In this document: positions 1 to 9,517 of the stretch, piece by piece
How positions within the stretch are numbered: position 1 is the stretch's first letter
Layout of the letters: each line of letters begins with the position of its first letter
DNA from: Tritrichomonas musculus
Lineage: Eukaryota; Parabasalia; Tritrichomonadida; Tritrichomonadidae
Direction of reading: 5' to 3'
DNA: 64,000 nucleotides
NCBI GenBank assembly: GCA_039105265.1
Contig: JAPFFF010000006.1
Coordinates: 5,084,001-5,148,000, forward strand
Notes under the pieces: model-generated
What the model was told of the DNA's origin: nothing
Databases searched by the model: none
What the model saw: only the letters and a program-made list of their open reading frames with translations
Made by a program: the position numbers and the translations under genes

Positions 1-291
1 AACCTAAGCAAATAAATATTTTCATAATAACCTTCTTGAATAAAACTTAAAATATTAATCAATTTGATTCAAATAATCATAAAAGCCACTTTTTTATAAA
101 ATGGTGAATTATGGTTAATTTTTTTTTTCATTTTCGAAAAGTTGTTGCCTTTTGTGGACCTATAGATGAAATTTAATAATAAATATTTTAAAATAAACTA
201 TATAAAGTAAGGAATATATTTCCATCATTTATTTATCATTATCTTTAAAAAATATATTTTTTGACACATTTTCGGCGGTTGACCCCCCTAT
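1..291. other. Gene-free AT-rich flank
   Basis: No reading frame, RNA gene or clear repeat is visible. It is ordinary A/T-rich spacer up to the outer end of the inverted-repeat element that begins at 292. A short C-run lies just before the element boundary. Confidence 0.6.
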
Positions 292-619
292 ATTCCAAGG
301 TGAGTTTTTTCGAAAGTTCATATCACAAAAGTAAGAAAAAATATGTGAAGTGCCTCAGCATTAAAGCAAGAAAAATCCCAAAGAAACATATATTTATCAG
401 CAATTGATAAAGTTTATATTAATATAATTTTCACTGTCAAATATCATTTTTAGAAAACATATTAAATTAAATTATTTTTAGCATCAATAAGGAGAAAAAG
501 ATAGTATACTAGCATTGTAAAGCACCAAATTTTATGTAAGGATTCATAATATCATAAGCAAAAACGCGATTTTAGAAATCAATGCTTTTTTCATGATATT
601 CAGATTAATCACAAATATA
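292..619 (+). repeat. Left arm of long inverted repeat
   Basis: This arm pairs with 1361-1688. It is non-coding, with a relatively conserved outer end rich in GGTGAG and CGAAAG and an inner end at CACAAATATA. Confidence 0.85.
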
Positions 620-895
620 GATAAGATAAGTGAGAATAAGAAATAATAATAGAGATAGGTGAGAATATGAAAGAATAAATGAGATAGATAATAATAAGAA
701 ATAATAGATGAGATAGATGATAATAAGAAATAATAGATGAGATAGGTGATAATAAGAAATAATAGATGAGATAGATGATAATAAGAAATAATAGATGAGA
801 TAGGTGAGAATAAGAAAGAATAAATGAGATAAATGATAATAAGAAAGAATAAATGAGTTAGATGAAAATAAGAAAGAATAAATGAGAATAATGAT
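620..895 (+). repeat. 29-bp minisatellite, about nine copies
   Basis: A tandem array of a 29-bp purine-rich unit built from GAGATAGATGATAATAAG followed by an AAATAATAGAT-type segment. Central copies differ by only one or two bases (GATAGATG versus GATAGGTG). Outer copies are more diverged, with AAAGAATAAATGAG variants. It lies directly inside the left inverted arm of the 292-1688 element and is absent from the other side. Confidence 0.85.
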
Positions 896-1360
896 GATAC
901 ATAATATTAAATGACAAGGGAAATAAGGAAAAAAAGGAAAAAAGAATACTTTTTAAAAATATCATTTGATCTATAATTAATATTTACAAATTCAGAGCAA
1001 CCCAAATGAAGAATATCTTATAAAAATCTTAAAAAATAAATATATTTCAAAAAAAATTAATAATTATGCGTAAAATCAACCAAATAATTAATAGCCGTTT
1101 ACAATTAGTTTACAATTTTTAACAAACCTTGACTTTTCTTTCATTAAGAGAGAAAAATAAAATATTTCTAATATATTTTAAAACATCAATTTATGTAGAA
1201 TAATCTAATGCATTTGTATCTTTATTTTTTTGCATAAGTTTTATAATATTCATGAGAATTTGCATATTAATAAATTGCTTTATGCAAAATATAAAAACGT
1301 AAATATACGTAAAAAACGATGGAGAATATTATGTGAGATGGTAGAGATTTTTTATTTAAG

Positions 1361-1688
1361 TATATTTGTGATTAATCTGAATATCATGAAAAAAGCATTG
1401 ATTTCTAAAATCGCGTTTTTGCTTATGATATTATGAATCCTTACATAAAATTTGGTGCTTTACAATGCTAGTATACTATCTTTTTCTCCTTATTGATGCT
1501 AAAAATAATTTAATTTAATATGTTTTCTAAAAATGATATTTGACAGTGAAAATTATATTAATATAAACTTTATCAATTGCTGATAAATATATGTTTCTTT
1601 GGGATTTTTCTTGCTTTAATGCTGAGGCACTTCACATATTTTTTCTTACTTTTGTGATATGAACTTTCGAAAAAACTCACCTTGGAAT
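1361..1688 (-). repeat. Right arm of long inverted repeat
   Basis: Reverse complement of 292-619. The outer end CTCACCTTGGAAT is followed at once by a short run of related CTCACCTT repeats. Confidence 0.85.
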
Positions 1689-1745
1689 TTTTTTTTAAAA
1701 AAAAACTCACCTTCAAAAATTTTTTTTTAAAAAAACTCACTTGTG
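1670..1745 (+). repeat. Three copies of an AAAAACTCACCTT-type unit
   Basis: The outermost bases of the right arm are repeated twice more at intervals of about 30 bp, with A/T runs between (AAAACTCACCTTGG, AAAACTCACCTTCA, AAAACTCACTTGTG). This suggests slippage or repeated end-copying at the element boundary. Confidence 0.6.
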
Positions 1746-2063
1746 ATGTGAAAAAAGTTTAAAAAATTAAATAGTCCCCAATTTTAGCTAGGATTGAGGT
1801 TTAATATTGAATATAATTCTATATATGTTAGTAATGTAAACTTCACAAATATCCAAATAATTTCATTTGTTTTTATTTTGGTATCAACATCACAATAAGT
1901 ATTTATTTTAATATTTATCAATAATTTACTAAAAAATCATGCTTATAATATGATGATAGTTAGTTAAATCATAAAAAATCATTATTTGATTTATAATTCT
2001 TAGTAGAAGATTTTAATATTATATTCACATCTATATATTAAATATTGATAATTAAATTATTTA
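1746..2063. other. AT-rich spacer
   Basis: No gene or structured element is recognised between the long-TIR element and the next inverted-repeat-bounded segment. Confidence 0.5.
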
Positions 2064-3154
2064 AGACCACCTGGCATAAAATTTTTTCTATTAAAAATGC
2101 TCCATATTTTAAATAATAATAACACTCTATATAGCAATTACAATTATTAAATATTTTAAAAAAATTGGCGCAGAATTTTAAGATAAAATTATTTGTATGT
2201 AGATAAATATTTCTAAGAAATATGATCGTTTTTTAATAAATTGAAAGCTTTATTTTATAAATTAAATAAATACTCATTTATAAAAAAACGAAGAGAAAAC
2301 TGTACCAAATATATTAAATAAAATAAAAATTCATTTTTCAATCATATGTCTCTTTGATCAAATGTTCTCAATCGATATCATAATTATATTCTAAAACATA
2401 TGCATCAGGGCTATTTTTTAAAAGACTGTTTGGTACATTCTAGATAATATACAAGTATTTCTTCATATTGGTATTGCATAAGTAAGTTGAGGAGTCAATC
2501 ATACTTGCTTTTTTTAGAATACTAATTGATTAATTGATTTCTCAAAAAGTTTAACAGTTTTTTTTAATAAAATCCATATTATCTTACCACATCTAAGTAT
2601 ATACATGTAAATATATATTATTTTAGTATATTCAAAGGAAATATTTAAAATATATTTATTTTTGATGCCTTTTCGTGTTAGAAAATGATTGATCAATATA
2701 ATGATTCAACTTTTTTGAAAAATCTAGCGCCAAATTCTTTTTCATTTCCTATGAATAACAGCACTACAAAAATATTTATTCAATCAAATATTTATTTTCA
2801 TAATTTAATAGAAACTCCAAATGAAAAAAATAACACAATTAATATGTAAGCATTTGAGATTCTTTCTTAGATTGTTAATTATATATTTTAAATACTACAA
2901 AATGAATAAATATATAACATTTATCACATGTTTTTAATCAATTACATTTTGTATTTATAAAGATAAAAATGTTTTATGTTAATTTTCAAAAATCTTATAG
3001 GCTTGAAATTTTGGAAAATCATATTCATAATTACTTAGAGATAATTTTTTTTATAATAAAATATTAAAAAAAGAATTCCTAAATTTTTTTCAATTTCTTG
3101 ATATTACCTTTTTAATTTTTTATTTCTAAACGGCCTTACCTTGTCAGGTGGTCT
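2064..3154. mobile_element. 1.1-kb segment bounded by AGACCACCTG inverted repeats
   Basis: AGACCACCTGGCA at 2064-2076 is matched in inverted orientation by the complement of 3142-3154 (AGACCACCTGACA), 12 of 13 bases. The interior is AT-rich with no convincing coding frame; the 60-codon minus frame at 2514-2696 has no recognisable content. The AGACCAC core recurs at the ends of two other segments in this window (6046-6379 and 62459-63444), which supports reading it as a non-autonomous DNA element. Short ends alone could still be chance. Confidence 0.4.
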
Positions 3155-3531
3155 ATTATTTATTATTTTGAGTAAATAGAATTTTTTTATTAAGATAAAA
3201 TTGAAATTATAATAAGATATAAGCAAATCAATTTTAAAAATTGTTTTATAGCTAAAAATCTGAAAAAAATATTAGTGAAATTATCATAAATAACATTTAA
3301 TTCTGGAATAAAATAATATATATTAATATTATTAAAAAATACCAAAAATTTTCGCAGCCTCACCTCTACTTTTTGTAATCATTTTCCTCTTATCCTAAAA
3401 TATAATTTAAGGTATGAAAAAATCTTTCATTTAAGGTTGATACATTGGGATTAAAATTCGAAAATGGGAATAATTTTTTTTCTTTTTGGGATTTAGATCA
3501 TTTACTAAAAAAAAAAAAAAAAAAAAAGCAA

Positions 3532-3711
3532 TTATTTGACCTTTCTTGATCGTATTTGATTCAAATAATTGAGTAGATTTCTGTTGAGCATTATTTGACC
3601 TTTTAAGTTAAGGAAGTTTATATAAATATATCAGATATCATTCCGCTATAGATTTCGAAGTTAAGGAAGTTTATTCAACAAAAAAAAAATTGAATACTTT
3701 ATTTTTAAATT
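3532..3711 (+). promoter_or_regulatory. Upstream region of the kinase gene with paired direct repeats
   Basis: The 180 bp before the kinase start contain two copies of TTATTTGACCTTT (3532 and 3591) and an exact 16-bp repeat AAGTTAAGGAAGTTTA at 3605-3620 and 3658-3673. An initiator-like TCATT lies near 3638; trichomonad promoters use a TCA-Py-(T/A) initiator close to the start codon. Paired sites in a short upstream region may be regulatory, but this is inference. Confidence 0.3.
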
Positions 3712-5820
3712 ATGGATGATCGTCTACTCCTTGATTTAAATGACTTTAAAGTTATTCGCAAATTAGGAAATGGTGCCTGTGGGGACATCTATTTAATTAA
3801 AGAAAAGTCAAACAAAAATCTTTTTGCTGCAAAAGTCTCAAGAGTTGAATGCAAAAAAATTCCTGATCAAAAATCTTTTTTTAGAGAAATTTCGTCCCTT
3901 TCAAAAGCAAAACATCCTGCAGTTTTACCACTTATCGGATTTAATCTCACTAATTTTGAAGGCAATCATTTCCCTACCATTATCACAGAATTTATGCCAA
4001 AAGGTTCTCTTAGCGACATATTTAACAGCAATTTAAACTTACCACAATCAAAAAGATATATTATACTTCTTGGAATAGCCGAAGGAATGAAATATTTACA
4101 TTCGATTGGAATTACTCATCGTGATTTAAAACCAGGGAATATCGTTCTTGATGATAATTTTTATCCATACATTAGTGATTTTGGAACATCCAAACTTTCT
4201 AATTTAGACCAAGAACAAATATCAATGGAATCGTTTGTTGGGACCCCTCTTTACATGGCCCCAGAATTTTTTTCATGTGATCAATATACATATAAAGTTG
4301 ATATATATTCATTTTCCTTAGTAATGTACCAGTTAATTACCGGAAATTTACCCAAAATTGCAGAAAAACAAAATTTCAGAGAAATCGCAAAAGCGGTTAC
4401 AGAAGGAAAACGGCCAGATTTGACCATTATAGAAGATGAAGAGGTCAAATTGTTTCTATCAAAATGTTGGTCATCTAATCCATCAGAAAGGCCAGAATTT
4501 AGTCAGATTGTTGAAGAACTCAAAACCGAAAAATATTTTAAATTGATGAACGTTAATTATAATGATGTGAAAGGATACATTCAATTATTTGATAAGAAAA
4601 TAATTCAAAATGGAACATATTACTTCACATCATTATCGAATACATTATGCGTTTCTGTGATGAGCGAAGAAGGATTACTTTTTTCAAGTGAAGAAAAATT
4701 TGGCGGTTTAAATAAATCATTCAATATTTTCACTAATGAAGATGGAACAATATCGTTAAGGTCAAATTTGAATGGTTACTTTGTCATGACAAATATACGT
4801 AACAAAAATGAATTAATTGCACGTTCTTCAAAAATTCAATCGTGGGAGAAATTCATAATTGAAATGAAATCAGACTCACAATTTGCATTGAAATCAGTTG
4901 CAAATTCAATGTATGTGAGCACTGACTCAAACGATGAAAAAATATTGAAAGCAAATAGTGACAAGTTTAAATTGTTCACTTTAAATGAAGTAAATTTAAT
5001 AAAAGAAGGTGAATATTTTATTCAATCTAAATTAAACAACAACATTGTTTCAATTGAAAATAATTTGCTTAAAGCAAATAAGACTTGTTTAATTGATTCG
5101 AATGAAATATTCCAAATTAAACACAACTTAAAAAATGGAACAATATCATTGATATCTATTGCCACTAAAAAATATGTCACAGCGAATTTAAGTGATGATG
5201 ATAAATGTTTATTCGCTAATGCAAGAAAACCTTTATTGTGGGAAGAATTCATTTTTGTTCCAGTTGCAGAAAACGAATTTGGATTGAAATCACTTGCTAA
5301 TGAAAAATATGTAATGACTGATTTAAATGGATCAAGATTGAGAGCAGTAACTGAGAAAATTGCCGGTACCGGAGAAATTTTTACCTTTCATCAAATAAAC
5401 ACAATTAAAGATGGTTGTTATTTTATCAAATCTGGTTCAAATGGAAAAATAATTTCAGCAGGAAATGGAAGTGAAGAACCTCTCGTGTCTTCTAAAGACA
5501 GTTATGAAGATACAAATGAAATTTTCCTTCTTAATCACAACACTGTTGATGCAACATATTCTCTGAAATCTTTGAGTAATGGAAGATATGTGAGCGTTAT
5601 GTTGAACCAAGATAAAAAACTGATGCCACTTGCTAAAAATGTGGATTTATGTGAAAAATTCATGCTTGTCCCTGTGAATGATTCCAAAGTGGAATTCGGA
5701 CTAAAATCAGTGGCAAATGGAAAATACGTAACTGCTGATTTGAATAATAAATCAGAGTTAAAAGCAATAAAAGATACAATTGCAGGTTCTTGGGAAATTT
5801 ATACATTCACTGAAATCTAA
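3712..5820 (+). CDS. TKL-like protein kinase with C-terminal fascin-like beta-trefoil repeats
   Basis: This is a 702-residue protein with an N-terminal kinase domain at about residues 12-275. Visible motifs are a glycine loop LGNGACGDIY (18-27), the ATP-binding lysine in FAAKV (Lys41), a likely helix-C glutamate (Glu59), the catalytic loop HRDLKPGN (136-143), DFG (156-158) and the GTPLYMAPE activation-segment end (177-185). All catalytic residues are present, so it should be an active Ser/Thr-type kinase of the TKL-like group abundant in trichomonads. Residues from about 285 to 702 are three related blocks with recurring 'tLKSvaNgkYV..d' and 'WEkFiiv' phrases. These resemble the beta-trefoil modules of fascin and actin cross-linkers and could bind actin or a polysaccharide ligand. 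There is no signal peptide or membrane segment. The start has an A/T-rich leader and the frame is intact to its stop; an AATAAA lies just after it. Confidence 0.88.
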   Translation: MDDRLLLDLNDFKVIRKLGNGACGDIYLIKEKSNKNLFAAKVSRVECKKIPDQKSFFREISSLSKAKHPAVLPLIGFNLTNFEGNHFPTIITEFMPKGSLSDIFNSNLNLPQSKRYIILLGIAEGMKYLHSIGITHRDLKPGNIVLDDNFYPYISDFGTSKLSNLDQEQISMESFVGTPLYMAPEFFSCDQYTYKVDIYSFSLVMYQLITGNLPKIAEKQNFREIAKAVTEGKRPDLTIIEDEEVKLFLSKCWSSNPSERPEFSQIVEELKTEKYFKLMNVNYNDVKGYIQLFDKKIIQNGTYYFTSLSNTLCVSVMSEEGLLFSSEEKFGGLNKSFNIFTNEDGTISLRSNLNGYFVMTNIRNKNELIARSSKIQSWEKFIIEMKSDSQFALKSVANSMYVSTDSNDEKILKANSDKFKLFTLNEVNLIKEGEYFIQSKLNNNIVSIENNLLKANKTCLIDSNEIFQIKHNLKNGTISLISIATKKYVTANLSDDDKCLFANARKPLLWEEFIFVPVAENEFGLKSLANEKYVMTDLNGSRLRAVTEKIAGTGEIFTFHQINTIKDGCYFIKSGSNGKIISAGNGSEEPLVSSKDSYEDTNEIFLLNHNTVDATYSLKSLSNGRYVSVMLNQDKKLMPLAKNVDLCEKFMLVPVNDSKVEFGLKSVANGKYVTADLNNKSELKAIKDTIAGSWEIYTFTEI

Positions 5821-6045
5821 CTTCTTTTGAAATAAACAAATGCAAATAAATACCTTTGTTATTTTTATTGTTTATCTCTTTATAGTTGAATAAGATCATC
5901 TTTATTTAAGGTAACATTTTAACATAGCTTTTAACCGATTTTTCACTTTCAAAAAATACTTTTTATTCATATAAAACAATTGTTTTATACTATGCTGCCA
6001 CAGGTGAGTATTTATCTGGTTGATCAAATTAGAAACAGAACTGCA
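5821..6045. other. 3' flank of the kinase gene
   Basis: AT-rich spacer with an AAATAAACAA sequence about 10 bp after the stop that could serve in 3' processing. Nothing else is recognised. Confidence 0.4.
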
Positions 6046-6379
6046 TATAAAGTCAAATCAAAAACGATAGACCATCATTCAATTCCAGTTTTTTTCAATA
6101 GTTTATTTGTTATCGTCATTTGAAAAATACAACTTTTTGAAAAAAAAAAAAAAGTTTTTGGAGAAAGGTTCACAATGAAAAATGCATGAAATTTTAATAT
6201 TCTAGTATTATATCTATTCATATATCAATAGCGGCTAATAAAGCAATAGGCCAATGAATTTCAACGTTTAATTATGAGCGTTTGTAGCTCATTGAATCAT
6301 GCAAAATAAAAATTTAAAAATTGAATTTAAAATAAAGTATTGAATTAGTGGTCTATCGTTTTTGATTATACTTTATATA
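6046..6379. mobile_element. 334-bp MITE-like element with about 35-bp inverted ends
   Basis: The left end (6046-6082) and the complement of the right end (about 6340-6379) share TATAAAGT, then ATCAAAAACGATAGACCA, then an ATTCAAT-type segment, with few mismatches. The interior is AT-rich and non-coding. Size, ends and lack of a gene fit a miniature inverted-repeat transposable element. The GATAGACCA(C) core resembles the ends of the segments at 2064 and 62459. Confidence 0.7.
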
Positions 6380-6536
6380 TAAAGATTTTATATATCTGAA
6401 TTATTACAAAATACACCAAATAAATGAATTCATTATTTGCAACATCACCAAAGATAACAACATTGTCAATTATCGCCCTTCCAAATGAGATTCCTCATTC
6501 TCTGTGTTTAAAGAAGAACAAATAATATAAGATGAA

Positions 6537-6618
6537 GACACGATGGCCGAGTGGTTAAGGCGTGGGATTAGAGTCCCCATGGGTTTATCCCGCATCAGTT
6601 CGAATCTGGTTCGTGTCG
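6537..6618 (+). tRNA. tRNA-Ser (anticodon AGA)
   Basis: The sequence folds as a class II tRNA. The 7-bp acceptor stem is GACACGA (6537-6543) with TCGTGTC (6611-6617) and discriminator G at 6618. The D arm is GGCCGAGTGGTTAAGGC, the T arm is ATCAG-TTCGAAT-CTGGT, and there is a long variable arm built on GGG/CCC, typical of serine. The anticodon stem-loop TGGGA-TTAGAGT-CCCCA puts AGA at positions 34-36, reading UCU-type serine codons. The overall layout matches eukaryotic tRNA-Ser(AGA). One oddity is an A.C pair at the bottom of the anticodon stem, with G37 instead of the usual A37. There is no intron. A T-run follows immediately. Confidence 0.93.
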
Positions 6619-6639
6619 TTTTTTTGTTTTTTTTTTTTT
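6619..6639 (+). terminator. RNA polymerase III terminator
   Basis: Seven T residues follow the discriminator base directly, then one G and a second long T-run. This is the usual pol III stop signal for the tRNA-Ser gene. Confidence 0.85.
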
Positions 6640-7232
6640 ACTTAATAGCTTATCAAATTGTTGATGACTTTTTTTTATTAATAGATAAATAAATGCAACA
6701 TTTTTTATTTGTGAAAAAAAATAAATCTTTCATATCAACCTCAGGTGATGGTGAAAAATTGTTATGAAATATAATATTGATGATCTCGCTTCTTTTCTTG
6801 TTTACATGCTCACATTCGGCGAAAAGCTTAAAAAAAGGAAAGAAAGCAAATAATCAATATAAGAAAGTAATAATTACTTATCTTTTAGAAATTCAAATCT
6901 AACAGGTGAATAAGAAAAGATGCTACTAAAAATTATGTGTTCACAAACTTGAGGTCAAAAATAGAATACAGAGGACCTCATTTTGATGATGACTCATTCT
7001 TTGAAAAATCTAAAATATTTTCCTGAATTCAATCAATTTATCAAATAAAGGATTCAGTGAAAACGAAAATATAATTGTAAATATAATTTTTATTTTTGCA
7101 CTTATTAATATAAAATCTTAATTTAATATCAAGATATTTAATATATTATATCTTTTTCAAAGTAAATTGAATATGAAAATTTTAAACTTTTTCATAATAT
7201 TTATAAAAATTTCTTTTTTTTACTTGCAAATA
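6640..7232. other. Spacer before the ankyrin gene
   Basis: AT-rich spacer with no gene recognised. The last 66 bp can be read in frame with the following gene as a hydrophobic stretch, but this looks like A/T-rich leader rather than a signal sequence. Confidence 0.5.
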
Positions 7233-8438
7233 ATGGAAAGCTATATAACTGATCATAAAAAGCTTTACACTGCAATTCTCGAGTTTCTTGAAAATTCAGA
7301 TGAGAATTTCGACGACACAGCAAATGATGGCTACATCTTAGATATCCAGCAGCAAGTCAAAGACGAGGATCATGGAAACATGGAAGAATTTTTGCGAATC
7401 GTCAAAAATATCAATGACCATCATCATCGCGATACAAATTTCATCACCAGAACTAAACAACTTCTTCTTTATTATAAATCTCAAATCAAACAGACCTTGT
7501 CAAATGAAGAAATATTTGATATTTTTAAAGACAACAAATTACTTGTTCATTTTCTATTGACGAATGACATCATAAGAATGACAGACACAATTAGTGAGAA
7601 GATGATGTATATACAAGAATCTAACGGTAACCGTTATTGTCACTTTTTCTATCCAGAGCTTGAACATTTTTTAGGCAAAGAGAAAATGGAATACGTTAAA
7701 AACGAACTTTTAAATAATCCATCAAATGTTTTTCACAACTATGATTTGAAACGTCAAGAAGGCGAAAATGACTCACAGATTTTGTCAATGATACGAAACG
7801 ATTCAGTTGAAGAATTCATTTCATATGTGACTCGCAGCAACCATTCACTTTCAAGCAAAATCACACCATCAATTTTTGAGACAAATTCATTTTTAATTGA
7901 AAATAAGAATACGACACTGATTGAATATTCAGCTTTCTTTGGATCGATTCAAATTTTTCAGTATTTGATGATAAATGAAGTTAAATTAACACCATCGCTG
8001 TGGCTTTATGCGATTCATTCAAACAACGCAGAACTGATTCACATGCTTGAAACAAGCAACGTGATTCCACCAAAATTTGAAAATAAAAGTGAAATAGAAT
8101 TCAACGGACCAGATAACGAATATTTGAGATGCCTTACTGAATCAATTAAATGCCATCACAATGATTTCGCAGATTACTTTGATAATAATTTTGTGTTTCA
8201 AGAAAAAAAAGATCCAAAACGAATAAAAGCAATTATTTATAATTGTATAAAATATCACAATTATTGTTATTTTGAAACAGCAACCATCGAAGAACATGGA
8301 TTCTTCTATTTAAGCCTCTATAGATATAAAGAACTTTTCAACCTTTTATTGAAAGAGAAAGAAAATAAAATCCAATTAAGAATTATTTCAAATCTCAAAT
8401 ATTTTAATGAAGGACTAATTTCAACAACCACAATTTAA
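7233..8438 (+). CDS. DUF3447-type ankyrin protein (N-terminal part, probably split from the next frame)
   Basis: A 401-residue product from the chosen start. The N-terminal half matches the trichomonad DUF3447/ankyrin family: an 'ITDHKKLYTAILEFLEN' opening, the conserved 'NDHHHRDTNF' phrase, 'IKQTLSNEEIFDIFKDNK', then 'LLTNDII'. The second half has degenerate ankyrin helices (TLIEYSAFFGSIQIFQYL, LWLYAIHSNNAELIHML). Family members are cytoplasmic scaffolds with no known enzymatic role. An earlier in-frame ATG at 7167 would add 22 hydrophobic residues; I prefer the ATG at 7233 because family members start at this point. The frame ends abruptly where further ankyrin repeats would be expected. 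Such a repeat opens the next reading frame 110 bp downstream, so this is probably the 5' part of a disrupted ankyrin-LRR gene. Confidence 0.8.
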   Translation: MESYITDHKKLYTAILEFLENSDENFDDTANDGYILDIQQQVKDEDHGNMEEFLRIVKNINDHHHRDTNFITRTKQLLLYYKSQIKQTLSNEEIFDIFKDNKLLVHFLLTNDIIRMTDTISEKMMYIQESNGNRYCHFFYPELEHFLGKEKMEYVKNELLNNPSNVFHNYDLKRQEGENDSQILSMIRNDSVEEFISYVTRSNHSLSSKITPSIFETNSFLIENKNTTLIEYSAFFGSIQIFQYLMINEVKLTPSLWLYAIHSNNAELIHMLETSNVIPPKFENKSEIEFNGPDNEYLRCLTESIKCHHNDFADYFDNNFVFQEKKDPKRIKAIIYNCIKYHNYCYFETATIEEHGFFYLSLYRYKELFNLLLKEKENKIQLRIISNLKYFNEGLISTTTI

Positions 8439-8560
8439 TAAGATAACTTCATAAAACATTTTAATACAGTTTGATAAATTGAATATTTTATGATATTTCA
8501 AATATTCAATATTTTTATGACATTCATCAAAATCGATTTTTTTTTATAATGTTTCATATT
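8439..8560 (+). other. Short insertion-like segment splitting the ankyrin-LRR gene
   Basis: The segment is bounded by similar sequences: TTTAATAAGATAACTTCA at the 5' side and TTTAATAAGGCAACATTACA at the 3' side. It contains an inverted repeat (TTGAATATTTT ... AAATATTCAA, about 8477-8508). It shifts the reading frame and introduces stops between two ankyrin segments. No trichomonad-type intron signals (GTAYGT donor, ACTAAC-type branch/acceptor) are visible. A small insertion with partial duplication of its target explains it best. Confidence 0.45.
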
Positions 8561-9517
8561 TTTTTTAATAAGGCAACATTACAAATGGCAGCAAGGTATA
8601 ATGAAGTTGAAATTATTTATTTTTTGTTATTAAAAGAAAATGAAATACTTGATGATTTCTTCAGGACAAATACCAATTTGAAACAAATATCAATTCCATC
8701 ATCTGTAACTTCAATTAACAATTATGCTTTCAAAGGATGTTCATCACTAACACAAATATCGATCCCATCATATGTAACTTCAATTGGAGATTCAGCTTTC
8801 GATGGATGTTCATCACTAACAGAAATATCAATCCCATCATCTGTGACTTCAATTGAAGATTCTACTTTCTCTGGATGTTCATCATTAACACAAATATCGA
8901 TTCCACCATCTGTCACTACAATTAGAAATTATGCTTTAGATGGATGCTTGTCGTTAACACAAATAACAATTCCATCATCTGTGAAGTCAATTGGAATTTC
9001 TTCTTTCGATGGATGCTCATCATTGACACAAATATCAATTTCACCATCTGTAATTTCAATTGGTAATTATGCCTTCAAAGGATGCTCATCGTTAACACAA
9101 ATATCAATCCCATCATCTGTGAAGACAATTGGATATTCTGCTTTTGATGGATGTTCATCATTAAAACAAATATCAATTCCACCATCTGTTACTTCAATTG
9201 GAAATCATGTTTTCTCTGGATGCTCATCATTAACACAGATATCAATTCCATCAACTGTGAAGTCAATTGGATATTCTGCTTTTAAAGAATGTTCATCACT
9301 AACACAAATATCAATTCCATCATCTGTAACTTCAATTGGAATTTCTGCTTTCAAAGGATGTTCATCAATAACAGAAATATTAATCCCATCATCTGTAACT
9401 TCAATTGGATATTCTGCTTTTGATGGATGTACTTCACTAATGAATATATCAATTCCATTTTCTATTGATCAAAAAAATCTTTCAATACCATCTACAGCGA
9501 AAGTCACAACATCTTAA
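8549..9517 (+). CDS. Ankyrin/BspA-like leucine-rich repeat protein (3' part of a split gene?)
   Basis: A 322-residue frame. Residues about 8-35 are an ankyrin repeat (ATLQMAARYNEVEIIYFLL). The rest is eleven full and one partial BspA/TpLRR repeats of 23 residues, with the consensus SSLTQISIPSSVTSIG followed by xxAFxGC. The 69-bp DNA units are still very alike, so the array has expanded recently. BspA-like proteins are a huge surface or adhesion family in trichomonads, but many copies, like this one, lack a signal peptide and membrane anchor. The 5' ATG lies in the insertion-like segment, so translation from it is uncertain; the original start was probably that of the DUF3447 region upstream. 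Confidence 0.8.
   Translation: MFHIFFNKATLQMAARYNEVEIIYFLLLKENEILDDFFRTNTNLKQISIPSSVTSINNYAFKGCSSLTQISIPSYVTSIGDSAFDGCSSLTEISIPSSVTSIEDSTFSGCSSLTQISIPPSVTTIRNYALDGCLSLTQITIPSSVKSIGISSFDGCSSLTQISISPSVISIGNYAFKGCSSLTQISIPSSVKTIGYSAFDGCSSLKQISIPPSVTSIGNHVFSGCSSLTQISIPSTVKSIGYSAFKECSSLTQISIPSSVTSIGISAFKGCSSITEILIPSSVTSIGYSAFDGCTSLMNISIPFSIDQKNLSIPSTAKVTTS
8677..9480 (+). repeat. 69-bp tandem repeats encoding BspA LRRs
   Basis: Eleven to twelve units in register with the 23-residue LRR. They alternate between 'IPSSVTSIG' and 'IPPSVTSIG' types and between AFDGC, AFKGC and VFSGC endings, which suggests unequal exchange between units. Confidence 0.85.

Larger units (their letters stand above)
292..1688. 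mobile_element. 1.4-kb element with 328-bp terminal inverted repeats
   Basis: Positions 292-619 and 1361-1688 are inverted copies of each other, both 328 bp long and identical wherever I compared them. The outer ends read ATTCCAAGGTGAG inwards on both sides. The 741-bp middle holds a 29-bp minisatellite and AT-rich DNA. No transposase, integrase or capsid-like frame is present; the 68-codon frame at 1230 mostly covers the right arm and looks accidental. The structure suggests a non-autonomous fold-back or long-TIR DNA element, and the near identity of the arms suggests recent arrival or active gene conversion. The family is not recognised, and no clean target-site duplication is visible. Confidence 0.8.

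Noticed and set aside
620-895. CRISPR-like array
   Set aside because: The 29-bp units are contiguous with no unique spacers, and the context is eukaryotic. It is a minisatellite.
1230-1436. 68-codon frame inside the long-TIR element as a transposase
   Set aside because: It runs from the AT-rich middle into the inverted arm and has no transposase motif.
7167-7232. Upstream ATG giving the ankyrin protein a hydrophobic N-terminal 22 residues
   Set aside because: The stretch is A/T-rich leader reading as Phe/Ile. Family members start at the following Met, and a signal anchor does not fit a cytoplasmic ankyrin family.
8439-8560. Intron between the ankyrin and LRR frames
   Set aside because: No GTAYGT donor and no ACTAAC-type branch/acceptor of trichomonad introns are visible; the flanking near-repeat fits an insertion better.
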